From Promicromonospora sp. MEB111 (lineage in GTDB: Bacteria; Actinomycetota; Actinomycetes; Actinomycetales; Cellulomonadaceae), in assembly GCF_030209445.1 (NCBI RefSeq), contig NZ_JARVSD010000012.1, positions 124,001 to 188,000 of the forward strand: a stretch of DNA of 64,000 nt, in the 5' to 3' direction. The position numbers were made by a program, and so were the translations under genes. This document shows positions 38,368-45,884 of the stretch, in pieces; positions within the stretch are counted from its first letter, which is position 1, and each line of letters begins with the position of its first letter. Under the pieces are notes generated by a model. That model saw nothing but the letters and a program-made list of their open reading frames with translations. It was not told where the DNA came from and made no database searches.

Positions 38368-38453
38368 GGCGTGACTGCTTGGCGTGATCGCTCGGCGCGA
38401 CGGCGTGACAGGCCGGCGTGACAGGCCGGCGTGACAGGCCGGCGTGACTGGTC
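38368..38453 (+). repeat. Array of 13-bp tandem units after a stop codon
   Basis: GGCGTGACAGGCC occurs at 38402-38414, 38415-38427 and 38428-38440. Degenerate units lie at 38368, 38381 and 38441, and a truncated one at 38394. The array begins four bases after the YrdB-type stop and runs to the opposing gene's stop. Confidence 0.8.
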
Positions 38454-38808
38454 AGCGTGACCGCATGGCGTCGATCTCGTCGCGGCGAAACAGGACGAGG
38501 CGGTCCAGGACGTCGTCGGGCAACGGCCGGTCCGGCGTGAACCGCACGGTGCCCTTGGACGTCGAGAAGTCCGCCAGGTCGGGTGCGAGCGCGTCGATCG
38601 CGGGTGGGCTGAACGGGTACAGCCCGATGTGCTTCGCGGTCGCGCGCGCCGAGACCAGCGGGCTGCCCCGGTAGCGCAGTGCGGCCATGCCGTAGCTCAT
38701 GCCCTCCTCGGCGTCGGGCACGAGCTCCAGCGCCCGTAACCGCACGTGTTCGACGGCGTCCTTGGCCGGCCCGTCCAAGCCGGCGATGTACTCGGTGAAC
38801 TCGCCCAT
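38452..38808 (-). CDS. DUF1801/YdhG-like protein
   Basis: 118 residues. MGEFTEYIAGLDGPAKDAVEHVRLRALELVPDAEEGMSYGMAALRYRG and HIGLYPFSPPAIDAL match the DUF1801 (iron-chaperone-like YdhG/frataxin-fold) family, whose signature is M-x-Y-G-M-A. The C-terminal GTVRFTPDRPLPDDVLDRLVLFRRDEI is also typical. Function in bacteria is unclear. The start ATG at 38808 fits the domain boundary; the longer upstream frame is not protein-like. Confidence 0.85.
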   Translation of the reverse strand: MGEFTEYIAGLDGPAKDAVEHVRLRALELVPDAEEGMSYGMAALRYRGSPLVSARATAKHIGLYPFSPPAIDALAPDLADFSTSKGTVRFTPDRPLPDDVLDRLVLFRRDEIDAMRSR

Positions 38809-39162
38809 GAGCACAGCCTCGCGAGGTCCGGTGCGTTCCGCGAGGGCTGGGGCGGCGGACGGCGGACGGTCGACCCAGCACCTGCACCCGTCGAGGCTGC
38901 CGACCCCGACGACCCGTCCGCCATGCCACCCGCAACGGCGGCATGACGGATGAGATCCGGCGGACCTGGTCCGACAGCTTTGGTCCTCCATGGGCATGCT
39001 TGCCGGGCACCGCCACGCCCGGCCGGGCGATCTGCCGGCTCACGGGCCACGGCTGCTCCTGTCAACAGCAGCCGTGGCCCGATCAAGCGCGCCAGAGACC
39101 GGAGGCGGGTTGCCGCTGGCCGAGTTCGCCCACCTCGGCTGTACCCCGTGGCCCTCCCACGA
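38809..39162. other. Intergenic region with two hairpins, no confident gene
   Basis: Between the DUF1801 start and the MFS stop (both minus strand). Apart from the paired hairpins at 39002-39081, the sequence holds only compositionally random frames; the 98-codon plus-strand frame from 38943 is Arg/Pro/Cys-rich and not convincing. Confidence 0.4.
39002..39081 (-). terminator. Tandem hairpins downstream of the SoxR-controlled operon
   Basis: CGGGCCACGGCTGCT (39043-39057) is perfectly complementary to 39067-39081 with a 9-nt loop. A second hairpin, GCCGGGC (39002-39008) with GCCCGGC (39017-39023), follows in the direction of transcription. The first lies ~80 bp past the MFS stop. Confidence 0.65.
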
Positions 39163-40560
39163 TCACGCCGCACCCTGCGGAACCGCGGCGCGGGTCCTCC
39201 CCGCGAGCGCGAGCGCGGCCGCCGCCAGCAGTCCCGTGAGTCCCAGCACGACGGCGTAGGCGGGCAGCCCGGCGACGTCGTACAAGGCCCAGAGCAGGGC
39301 GCCGGTCACGGACGACGCGATCGCGGCCGCGACGGCGTCGGCCACCTGGAGGGTGGACGACGCCGAACCGTGCTCGTGCGGTGGTGCCAGCTCCAGCGTG
39401 AGGACCGACAGCGTCGGGTAGACCAGGCCCATCCCGCTGCCCGAGAGCACCCAGAACGCCATCCCGACCCCGGCCGGCACGTCCGGGAGCACGAGCATCG
39501 CCGCGCCGACCATCCCGAGGGCGAGCAGACCGCCGCCCAGCCGCACGTACCCGGCGTGGCTCAGGTGCAGCAGGTTGCGCCCCCGCACCCAGGACGCCGC
39601 GGACCAGCCCAGCGCCCCGACCGTCAGGATCAGCCCGGCACCGCCGGGGCTCAGGTGCCGCTCGTGCACCAGGAGCAGCGGCAGCAGCACCTCGGCACCC
39701 GTGAACGCCGCCGAGACCAGTGCGCGCACCGACACGACGGCGGGCAGCCCGCGTCCCGCACGCAGCACGGACAGGGCCAGGCGCAGCGCGTGCATCAGCG
39801 GTCGATCGGGTTGTCCGACGTCGGACGTGTGTCCCCGGGCGGCGCCCTCGCCGGCGTCGCCGAGCAGGCCGACGTCGAGGCCGTCGTCCGACACGACTGC
39901 CTCCACGGAGTTGTCGTCCGGCTCCCGCCCGTCGTCCGGCTCCTGCCCCGCGCCCTGGGCCGCCGTCAGGCCGGGGCGCATCAGGATCGCTGCCGGGACG
40001 GTGAGTGCGGCCGCGCCGAGGAAGACCCAGCGCCAGCCCACGTGGTCCACGACGAGACCGGCCAGCCCCGGCCCCACGATCGCGGGCACCACCCATGCGG
40101 CGGCGAACGCCGAGAAGACCGCCGGACGCCGTTCCGCGACGAAGACACGCGCCACCAGGACGTACAGCGCGACGCCGAAGAGCCCGCTGCCCACTCCCTG
40201 GACCGCGCGCCCCGCGATGAGCGCGCCCATCCCGGTGGCGGTCCCCGCGACCACGAGACCGATCACGAAGAGCGCCACGCCGGTCCACATCGCCGGTGCC
40301 GGACCGGTGCGGTCGCACCAGCGTCCCGCCGTGAGCATGCCCACCACGCTGGTGGCAAATACCACCGCGAAGGCGAACGTGTAGTGCCGCAGCCCGTCCA
40401 GGTCCACGGCGATGGTGGGCATCGCGGTCGCCACGGCGAGGGCCTCGAACGCCCCGAGCGAGCAGAGCGCGACCATCCCGATCAGGACGAGGCGCTGCGC
40501 ACCGGGGCTCAGGGCACCGGGGGCGGCGACCGTCGGTTGGGTGGAGACTGCCGCGGTCAC
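39163..40560 (-). CDS. MFS efflux-type transporter (DHA-like)
   Basis: 465 residues, about fourteen hydrophobic segments. The half-1 motifs GRWCDRTGPAPAMW and IAGRAVQGVGSGLFGVALYVLVARVF fit drug/H+ antiporters of the DHA2 type. The central loop is long and acidic (QEPDDGREPDDNSVEAVVSDDG). Its GTG start overlaps the oxidoreductase stop (GTGA), so the two are co-translated from the SoxR-type promoter at 41667. By context it probably exports redox-active or toxic compounds. Confidence 0.88.
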   Translation of the reverse strand: MTAAVSTQPTVAAPGALSPGAQRLVLIGMVALCSLGAFEALAVATAMPTIAVDLDGLRHYTFAFAVVFATSVVGMLTAGRWCDRTGPAPAMWTGVALFVIGLVVAGTATGMGALIAGRAVQGVGSGLFGVALYVLVARVFVAERRPAVFSAFAAAWVVPAIVGPGLAGLVVDHVGWRWVFLGAAALTVPAAILMRPGLTAAQGAGQEPDDGREPDDNSVEAVVSDDGLDVGLLGDAGEGAARGHTSDVGQPDRPLMHALRLALSVLRAGRGLPAVVSVRALVSAAFTGAEVLLPLLLVHERHLSPGGAGLILTVGALGWSAASWVRGRNLLHLSHAGYVRLGGGLLALGMVGAAMLVLPDVPAGVGMAFWVLSGSGMGLVYPTLSVLTLELAPPHEHGSASSTLQVADAVAAAIASSVTGALLWALYDVAGLPAYAVVLGLTGLLAAAALALAGRTRAAVPQGAA

Positions 40561-41660
40561 ACCAGCACCACCTTGCCGGTCGTGCGGCGCTCCTCGAGCT
40601 CGCGGTGAGCGCGTGCGGCCTCCGCGAACGGCACGCGGTGCGTGGCCACCCGCCAGCGGCCCGACGCCGCGTGCGCCAGCGCGCGCTCCTGGTACGGCCG
40701 CTGGTCGCCCATCGGGGGAGCCTCCGGTCCGACGGCGTAGCGCACCTCGATCGTCGACTCGATCCGGTCGGCCTCCGCCCACGACGTGTAGCGGTTGGCC
40801 GTCCCGGACGCCCAGCCGTACGCGACGAGCCGGCCGGGCAGATTGGTGTTGCCCGGCTCGGCGGCCAGGGCGCCGTCGTCCGCTCCGCCGCTCTGGCCCG
40901 CGCCGTCGAACGGTTCGCCGCCCGCTCCGCGCAGGAGACCCGTGGCGGCCGTGCCGAGATCGCCACCCACGCCGTCGAGCACGAGGGTCGCGGGGGAGCC
41001 GCCGAGCGCCGCGCGTGCCGCGTCGGGCCAGCCGGGGACCGAGTAGTCCACCAGGGCGAGCCGGTCCGTGTCCGGCAGAAGGTCGCGCAGGACCTGCAGC
41101 TTCGCGGCGCCGCCGGCGAGCGCGACGACGTGCGCCCCTGCATGCAGCGCCTCCTGGACGAAGAGCGTGCCGAGCCCGCCGGCCGCGCCCGTCACGACGA
41201 CGACGTCGTCTGCCGTCACCCCGGCGAGGTCGAGGGTGTACACGGCCATCCGGCCGGTGCCGATCATGGTGATCGCGTCCGCCGGGTCGAGCGGGGCGCC
41301 GTCAGCGCCGTCGGGTACGGCGTGCAGCTTCTCCGCGCCGACGACGACGCGCCGGGCGTACCCACCGCCGTCGGGCACCGGGCCGAGGTGTGCCGCCACG
41401 GGCCGTCCGATCCACGAGGGGTCGACGCCGGGCCCGACGGCGGCCACGGTGCCCGCGATCTCGCGGCCCGGCACCGTCGGCAGGCTGGGCAGCGGGAGCG
41501 GCGGGCCGGCCTCGCCGCGCCGGAGGCTGGTGTCCAGGAGGTGCACCCCGTGCGCGACGGCGTCCACGAGCACGTCGCCGGGGCCGGGAACGGGGTCCGG
41601 GACCTGCTCGAGCACGAGGACCTCAGGAGGTCCGAAGGAGTGGTGTCTGATCGCGTCCAT
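40557..41660 (-). CDS. Zinc-independent quinone-oxidoreductase-like MDR dehydrogenase
   Basis: 367 residues. The MDR fold is clear: N-terminal MDAIRHHSFGPPEVLVLEQVPDPVPGPGDVLV, PGREIAGTVAAVGPGVD, cofactor loop TGAAGGLGTLFVQEALHAGA, and C-terminal HRVPFAEAARAHRELEERRTTGKVVLV. Catalytic zinc ligands are absent, as in NADPH:quinone reductases. An insert (GEPFDGAGQSGGADDGALAAEPGN) enlarges the second half. First gene of a two-gene operon with the MFS pump. Its ATG lies only 6 nt after the -10 of a SoxR-type promoter, so the transcript is probably leaderless. Confidence 0.9.
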   Translation of the reverse strand: MDAIRHHSFGPPEVLVLEQVPDPVPGPGDVLVDAVAHGVHLLDTSLRRGEAGPPLPLPSLPTVPGREIAGTVAAVGPGVDPSWIGRPVAAHLGPVPDGGGYARRVVVGAEKLHAVPDGADGAPLDPADAITMIGTGRMAVYTLDLAGVTADDVVVVTGAAGGLGTLFVQEALHAGAHVVALAGGAAKLQVLRDLLPDTDRLALVDYSVPGWPDAARAALGGSPATLVLDGVGGDLGTAATGLLRGAGGEPFDGAGQSGGADDGALAAEPGNTNLPGRLVAYGWASGTANRYTSWAEADRIESTIEVRYAVGPEAPPMGDQRPYQERALAHAASGRWRVATHRVPFAEAARAHRELEERRTTGKVVLV

Positions 41661-41666
41661 GCGCTC

Positions 41667-41697
41667 ATCCTTTAACCTGAACCAAAGTTGAGGTCAA
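41667..41697 (-). promoter_or_regulatory. SoxR box inside a 19-bp-spacer promoter
   Basis: On the minus strand TTGACC (41697-41692), a 19-bp spacer and AAGGAT (41672-41667). The spacer region carries ACCTCAACTTTGGTTCAGGT (41694-41675), an ACCTNAAC-N4-GTTNAGGT palindrome like the E. coli CCTCAAG/CTTGAGG sox box. An overlong spacer with a centred dyad is the MerR-family design. Confidence 0.8.
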
Positions 41698-41772
41698 TAT
41701 CGGTCCGAGTCGGCTGGCAGAGTCCCTCTGACCGGAGTTCCCGAGTTTCTCGTGAGTCGTTGGAGGCCACGC

Positions 41773-42261
41773 ATGGAAGCGCCCAACCCCGCCGTCCCCT
41801 GGGATCGTGACGAGCTTACCGTCGGCGATCTCGCCGCCCGCAGCGGTGTGGCGGTGTCCGCGCTGCACTTCTACGAGCGCAAGGGCCTGATCACGAGCCG
41901 GCGGACGTCGGGCAACCAGCGGCGCTACCGGCGCGAGACACTGCGCCGGGTCGCGTTCATCCGGGTGTCCCAGCGGGTCGGGATCCCGCTCGCCGACATC
42001 GGCGCGGCGCTCGACACCCTGCCGGGGGACCGGACGCCCACGGCGAAGGACTGGCGCCGCATCTCGCAGGCCTGGCACGACGACCTCGACGCGCGGATCG
42101 AGCAGCTCTCCCGGCTGCGCGACCACCTCACCGACTGCATCGGCTGCGGCTGTCTCTCGCTGCGCCGGTGCGCGCTGACCAACCCGCACGACGCCCTCGC
42201 CGAGGCCGGGCCCGGCCCGCGGACGCTGCTGGTCGACGGGCTGGGGCCTGACGGGGCGTGA
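41773..42261 (+). CDS. soxR: Redox-sensitive MerR-family activator SoxR
   Basis: 162 residues. The MerR HTH (LTVGDLAARSGVAVSALHFYERKGLITSRRTSGNQRRYRRETLRRVAFI) is followed by a dimer helix and the [2Fe-2S] cluster motif C-x2-C-x-C-x5-C (Cys122, 125, 127, 133 in CIGCGCLSLRRC). Oxidation of the cluster by redox-cycling agents activates target promoters. It is divergent from the oxidoreductase-MFS operon whose promoter carries a SoxR box. In actinobacteria SoxR controls oxidoreductases and pumps rather than SoxS, which fits here. Confidence 0.96.
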   Translation: MEAPNPAVPWDRDELTVGDLAARSGVAVSALHFYERKGLITSRRTSGNQRRYRRETLRRVAFIRVSQRVGIPLADIGAALDTLPGDRTPTAKDWRRISQAWHDDLDARIEQLSRLRDHLTDCIGCGCLSLRRCALTNPHDALAEAGPGPRTLLVDGLGPDGA

Positions 42262-42361
42262 GCCCGGCAGGGCGTGTCAGTGGTCGGGGGTAGCGTGCGC
42301 GACGCCGGGCACTGAGATCGGGTGCCGGCGGTATGGACAACAGTCAGGCGAGGGGGATGCC

Positions 42362-43012
42362 GTGGGTACGTACTTCGAGTGGGTCGCCGATCTGGACGCG
42401 ACCGAGGCCGACGCTCGTGAGCTGGGGCAACGGGTCGTGGACGCGCTCGTCGCGCGCGGAGTGCTGTTGCCGGAGGTATCCCAGGACGCGGCACTGGGCG
42501 GCGTCGGGCACCCGCCGGGTCCGGCGTGGGCGGACACCCTGGCCGTGTCTGTGGCCGGGGCCGTCTCCGGGGAGGCCCCGTGGGGCATGGCGGTCGGGGT
42601 GGGGCGTGAGGTGTACGACGGAGGGCGGGGCGGCGTCGACGCGGTGACCTGTCCCCGGTGCTCGGTCCGCAGGTCGTTCTTCGGGCCGCCCGAGGAGTTC
42701 GGCCCCACCTGCTCCGACGAGGACGGGCTGCGCTGGTTCTACGACGCGGCGGCCTCCTGGCGCGAGGGCGGCGTCGGCGGCGGTGACCTCGGTGACGGTG
42801 ATGGTGACGGTGACGGTGACGGAGCAGTCGACCTGGTGTGCCGGGAGTGCGGCGCCGCGTCCCCGGTCACGCAGTGGTCGGCCGACGACGCTGCGCTGGC
42901 CTGCCTCGGCTTCACCTTCTGGAGCTGGGGCGAGCTGCGCCCGGAGGTGACCGACTGGATCGCCGAGGCGACGGGTGGTCACCGGATCGTGCACGGCAGC
43001 GGCAAGGTGTGA
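42362..43012 (+). CDS. Uncharacterised protein with zinc-ribbon-like cysteine pairs
   Basis: 216 residues, no recognised family. It opens MGTYFEWVADLDATEADARELGQRVVDALVARG. Cysteine pairs CPRC (~95) and CREC (~160) could form a split zinc ribbon. Between them lies an acidic GDGDGDGDG tract encoded by GGTGAC hexamer repeats (~42780-42822). Trp-rich FTFWSWGEL follows. Similar Cys-x2-Cys proteins occur singly in actinobacteria with no known role. GTG start. Tandem duplications follow its stop. Confidence 0.6.
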   Translation: MGTYFEWVADLDATEADARELGQRVVDALVARGVLLPEVSQDAALGGVGHPPGPAWADTLAVSVAGAVSGEAPWGMAVGVGREVYDGGRGGVDAVTCPRCSVRRSFFGPPEEFGPTCSDEDGLRWFYDAAASWREGGVGGGDLGDGDGDGDGDGAVDLVCRECGAASPVTQWSADDAALACLGFTFWSWGELRPEVTDWIAEATGGHRIVHGSGKV

Positions 43013-43020
43013 GGTCCCGC

Positions 43021-43065
43021 GTCCGAGGCCGGTGAGTCCGAGACCGGCGCGTCTGAGATCCGGCG
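43021..43065 (+). repeat. Three 15-bp tandem units after the zinc-ribbon-like gene
   Basis: GTCCGAGGCCGGTGA (43021-43035), GTCCGAGACCGGCGC (43036-43050) and GTCTGAGATCCGGCG (43051-43065). The gene's own end GTGTGAGGTCCCGCG (43007-43021) matches the third unit at 12 of 15 positions, suggesting copying of the stop region. Confidence 0.7.
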
Positions 43066-43099
43066 ACGTCAGCCGTGGCGGGCCACTAGGCTCGCGGCC

Positions 43100-43558
43100 A
43101 TGGCTTCTGCACTGCCCAGCGTCCTGGTGCTCAACGGTCCCAACCTCGGCCGGCTCGGCGTCCGCGAGCCCGAGATCTACGGGCACGCCTCGATGGCGGA
43201 CCTCAAGGTCGCTGCGGCGAGGTGGGGCGACGAGCTCGGCCTGGCAGTCGAGGTGCGGCAGACCGACGGCGAGTCCGAGATCGTGGGCTGGCTGCACGAG
43301 GCCGTGGACGCCGGTGCCCACGTCGTGCTCAACCCCGCCGCGTTCACGCACTACTCGTACGCGCTGCGCGACGCCGCCGCGCAGGTCACCACGGCGGGGC
43401 TGCTCCTGGTCGAGGTGCACCTGTCGAACCCCGCGACGCGGGAGTCGTTCCGGCACTACTCGGTCGTCGCCGGCATCGCGACCGGGACGGTCGCGGGATT
43501 CGGGTTCGACTCGTACCGGCTCGCCCTCTCGGCGATCGCGGAGCGACTTGAGGTTTAA
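43100..43558 (+). CDS. aroQ: Type II 3-dehydroquinate dehydratase
   Basis: 152 residues. The signature [52 protein letters not shown] and [19 protein letters not shown] match type II DHQases, including the catalytic Tyr of EIYG and the His of the SFRHYS region. It makes 3-dehydroshikimate. ATG lies 7 nt after TAGGCT (43087-43092), a leaderless layout. It normally follows aroB directly; here accessory genes intervene. The low-GC islet starts at its stop codon. Confidence 0.96.
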   Translation: MASALPSVLVLNGPNLGRLGVREPEIYGHASMADLKVAAARWGDELGLAVEVRQTDGESEIVGWLHEAVDAGAHVVLNPAAFTHYSYALRDAAAQVTTAGLLLVEVHLSNPATRESFRHYSVVAGIATGTVAGFGFDSYRLALSAIAERLEV

Positions 43559-43595
43559 TCGCCGAACTTAACTCGCCAGCTCTTAAGCCGGGGCA

Positions 43596-44414
43596 TTAAG
43601 CCAGGACGAGCATCGCCAGTCCTAGCCCTCCGAGTGCAATGAGCCAACTGGCGAAGCTGCCGATGAGGAAATACTCGGTGACCGGATTTGGCCCCTGGTG
43701 GGCCGGTGCGGCCTTCCCCGGCTCGATGACGTTGCTCGGGTCACCACTTGAGGCGGTCTGGATAATGATCGGCGATGCTGCCCTCGAGCTCGACTCGCTT
43801 GCGGCCAGTTCCGGAAAGCGAAGTAGTCCCTTCGCTCCGACGACGACCGCCGCGGCAGTCAGGTTGCCTGCCAGTCCCAGCCCAACGATGAACAGTCGCT
43901 CCATCGGCCCGAGCACGCGTCCGCTCCGCAGTCGGTCGGAGCCTTCCTTTGTGGGGACGTTGACCGCATCCAGGATGAGTCGGACCAGCACGTTGGCGGT
44001 GGTGACCTGGGCGAGTGCGATGCCACCGATGAGAATCACGCGTGCAGGGGGGAACTCTGACAGTGGGCCCGGAACCCAGGCCGGCCACACGGTTGTTCCG
44101 CTGTCCGCAAAGAGAAGCGTGATCGTGATGCCCACGCTGATTGCCAGGAACGCAGCGCTGCGTGCTGCCACCTTGCCGACTATGCGTGCAATCACGTCGA
44201 AGAGGGTCCAGACCGCGAGCAGTGCTGCAAGCGTTATCCCGATGCCGATCGACGTGGGGGTACCCGTGCCGGTAGCGGCCAACAGAGCAACGAGAGTGAG
44301 CAGGCCGGCAGCGAGTGCGGCGTAGCGGCGGGCAGGGGAGACGCCCGCGGAGGTCGTGTCCCTGAACGCATCTGCCACGCCCAGCGCTGCGAGAAACGCA
44401 CCAAGTACCGCCAT
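43596..44414 (-). CDS. Polytopic membrane protein, DUF3307-like, partner of SatD
   Basis: 272 residues with about seven hydrophobic segments. The C-terminal part carries a block I associate with DUF3307 proteins: GRVLGPMER (~165-173), VVVGAKGLLRFPEL (~190-203) and EYFLIGSFASWLIAL (~247-261). Families annotated DUF3307 and SatD are often neighbours (from memory). It begins 7 bp after the SatD stop, so the two are one operon. G+C is clearly lower than flanking genes. It may be a membrane receiver or effector of a signal made or sensed by the SatD protein; that is inference. Confidence 0.65.
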   Translation of the reverse strand: MAVLGAFLAALGVADAFRDTTSAGVSPARRYAALAAGLLTLVALLAATGTGTPTSIGIGITLAALLAVWTLFDVIARIVGKVAARSAAFLAISVGITITLLFADSGTTVWPAWVPGPLSEFPPARVILIGGIALAQVTTANVLVRLILDAVNVPTKEGSDRLRSGRVLGPMERLFIVGLGLAGNLTAAAVVVGAKGLLRFPELAASESSSRAASPIIIQTASSGDPSNVIEPGKAAPAHQGPNPVTEYFLIGSFASWLIALGGLGLAMLVLA

Positions 44415-44421
44415 CCGTGCA

Positions 44422-45075
44422 TCACGCCTTTCCGAACAAGAACTGTGCGTCTCGCGCGGCGCTGACGCCCCTCGCGAACGCTTGGCTTACCGCCGACTCG
44501 GAGATGCCTTCCTGCTCGGCGATGGATTTCTGGGACTCACCGTGAAGTGCGGAGAGGAGCATCCGCTGTTGGCGGTGGTTGAGTGTATCGACGAGCCCGT
44601 CGCGCGCAACGAGGAATGCGTTCACGACCTCAGGTTCCGGCCACCCGGCGCCCACCGGGCCGACGTATCGTGCGCCAGCCCTCTTGCCGAGTGAGTCGAT
44701 GGCGTCGCGGGCGGCGTGCCAGCCGGGACCATCCTGGCGAATCGGCTGAGATTCGAGATCGAAGACCCCAACGTCCCCTTGCCCGATACCAAATCTCATG
44801 ACGATCAGATCGGGTAGTGGACCGGCCGAGGGCCGACCCGCGGGCGAAGGGTTGGCTAGTTGGTTGAGTTCGAGCCTGATCAGCAGCGTCGCGAGCGAAG
44901 CGTCCCCGATGGTCTTGAACCCGCCTTGAACCTCGTCACCGAACGTCGGCTCAAGGCGCTGCGCCAGTGGAATCGCCATGCTGACGCGTCCGAGTGTGGC
45001 GACGATCGCCTGCTGGGCTCGGGCTCGATCGGTGAGGTTCCTCGACCCGACGATGTCCCCGATGACGGTATACAT
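44422..45075 (-). CDS. SatD-family protein with cyclase-like motifs and C-terminal HTH
   Basis: 217 residues. It opens MYTVIGDIVGSRNL, the SatD-family start. The motif order mirrors class III nucleotide cyclases: GDIVGS (Asp7) for the first metal-binding Asp, FGDEVQGGF (Asp47; alternatively KTIGDA, Asp58) for the second, RFGIGQGDV (~94-102) for the RIGIHTG strand, and GWHAARDAI (Arg123) for the VNxAAR helix with Asn replaced. Residues ~165-205 (LNHRQQRMLLSALHGESQKSIAEQEGISESAVSQAF) form a sigma-region-4-like HTH. TACACT lies 6 nt before the ATG inside a 49-bp palindrome, suggesting autoregulation. SatD function is not established; the cyclase idea is mine. Confidence 0.7.
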   Translation of the reverse strand: MYTVIGDIVGSRNLTDRARAQQAIVATLGRVSMAIPLAQRLEPTFGDEVQGGFKTIGDASLATLLIRLELNQLANPSPAGRPSAGPLPDLIVMRFGIGQGDVGVFDLESQPIRQDGPGWHAARDAIDSLGKRAGARYVGPVGAGWPEPEVVNAFLVARDGLVDTLNHRQQRMLLSALHGESQKSIAEQEGISESAVSQAFARGVSAARDAQFLFGKA

Positions 45076-45076
45076 G

Positions 45077-45125
45077 GGTTAAGTGTAAGGCTGAATTTCA
45101 CATCAGTTCAGTTATCCGCTTAACC
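45077..45125. promoter_or_regulatory. 49-bp symmetric palindrome over the satD-like promoter
   Basis: Two nested inverted repeats share one centre (45101): GGTTAAG (45077-45083) with CTTAACC (45119-45125), and CTGAA (45091-45095) with TTCAG (45107-45111), each separated by 7 bp. The outer left arm overlaps the leaderless -10 (antisense of 45082-45087) and start of the satD-like gene, ideal for repression; it also lies upstream of the divergent membrane-protein gene. Confidence 0.65.
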
Positions 45126-45246
45126 AATAGCTAGGGTCCGCACACGCAGGTAGGGTTCCTCAGGGCGGTATTGGCCGAGGTCAGGGGGCTGGATGAGCTG
45201 GTGGGGTGCGGGGCGGGTGCAGCGTGACGCGAGTCGGCTGACGCGC

Positions 45247-45756
45247 ATGCCTGACCAGGAGGGCAGCGCGACGGACGCACAGTTCGTCCAGTCAATGCTC
45301 CAGCTCACGATCACGAATGCCGACGTCAAGACGAGCGTCCTGGTGGCGGCCATTGCGCTGACGTTCGGCGTCGGAACGACCGCCATCCCGTTCTACCAGG
45401 CCCTCGTACCCGGCGCGTGGCTCGCCTTGACCGGTGCGGTGGTGGGCGTCGTCGCCATCGTGTATTGCGGAACCGCGGGCATGCACTTGGTGCTGTCTCT
45501 TCGACCCAGGATGAAGCAGCGCGAGTTCTCCAGGTACTCCTTGCCGGACATCGCCAAGGCTTCGGTCGACGAGCTGGTATCGACGACTCCGGAGGATGAT
45601 CGGCGTGAGGCCTGGGTCCAGGTCAAGAACCTTGCTGACATCTCGGCCCAGAAGCATGCCCACATCCGGCGTGCGCTAACTTACTACCCGGTGTCCGTCG
45701 CCCTGATGATCGTCTCTGCCGCGATCGGTATCGTGGTACGCAGTGCGGGTGGTTAA
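45247..45756 (+). CDS. PycTM-like membrane protein
   Basis: About 169 residues. TITNADVKTSVLVAAIALTFGVG at the N-terminus resembles the ADxKxxxLL-plus-helix opening of Pycsar transmembrane effectors. A second helix (ALTGAVVGVVAIVYCGTAGMHLVL), a soluble segment, NLADISAQKHAHIRRALTYY and a last helix (VSVALMIVSAAIGIVV) follow in the same order as that family. In Pycsar, such proteins depolarise the membrane on binding cCMP or cUMP. Here the neighbour is a cyclase-like SatD gene read divergently. ATG 45247 is used; 45193 would add 18 residues. Low G+C. Confidence 0.6.
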   Translation: MPDQEGSATDAQFVQSMLQLTITNADVKTSVLVAAIALTFGVGTTAIPFYQALVPGAWLALTGAVVGVVAIVYCGTAGMHLVLSLRPRMKQREFSRYSLPDIAKASVDELVSTTPEDDRREAWVQVKNLADISAQKHAHIRRALTYYPVSVALMIVSAAIGIVVRSAGG

Positions 45757-45884
45757 GCGATGTCGTCGCCGTAGTCCGGTAGACTTGACCGCTGCTGCTC
45801 GACACCTCGCTTGATCACCCCAGCCGCCGGCCTCTCGTCGGCGTGCCCCGGGGTACACCCTTCACCCGACACAGGAAGACGAAC

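Noticed and set aside
38368-38453. CRISPR-like array
   Set aside because: Units are directly adjacent 13-mers with no spacers, and no cas genes are present; it is a simple tandem repeat.
38943-39239. 98-codon plus-strand frame in the gap before the MFS gene
   Set aside because: Runs into the 3' end of the opposing MFS gene, contains hairpin sequence, and is Pro/Arg/Cys-rich without known motif.
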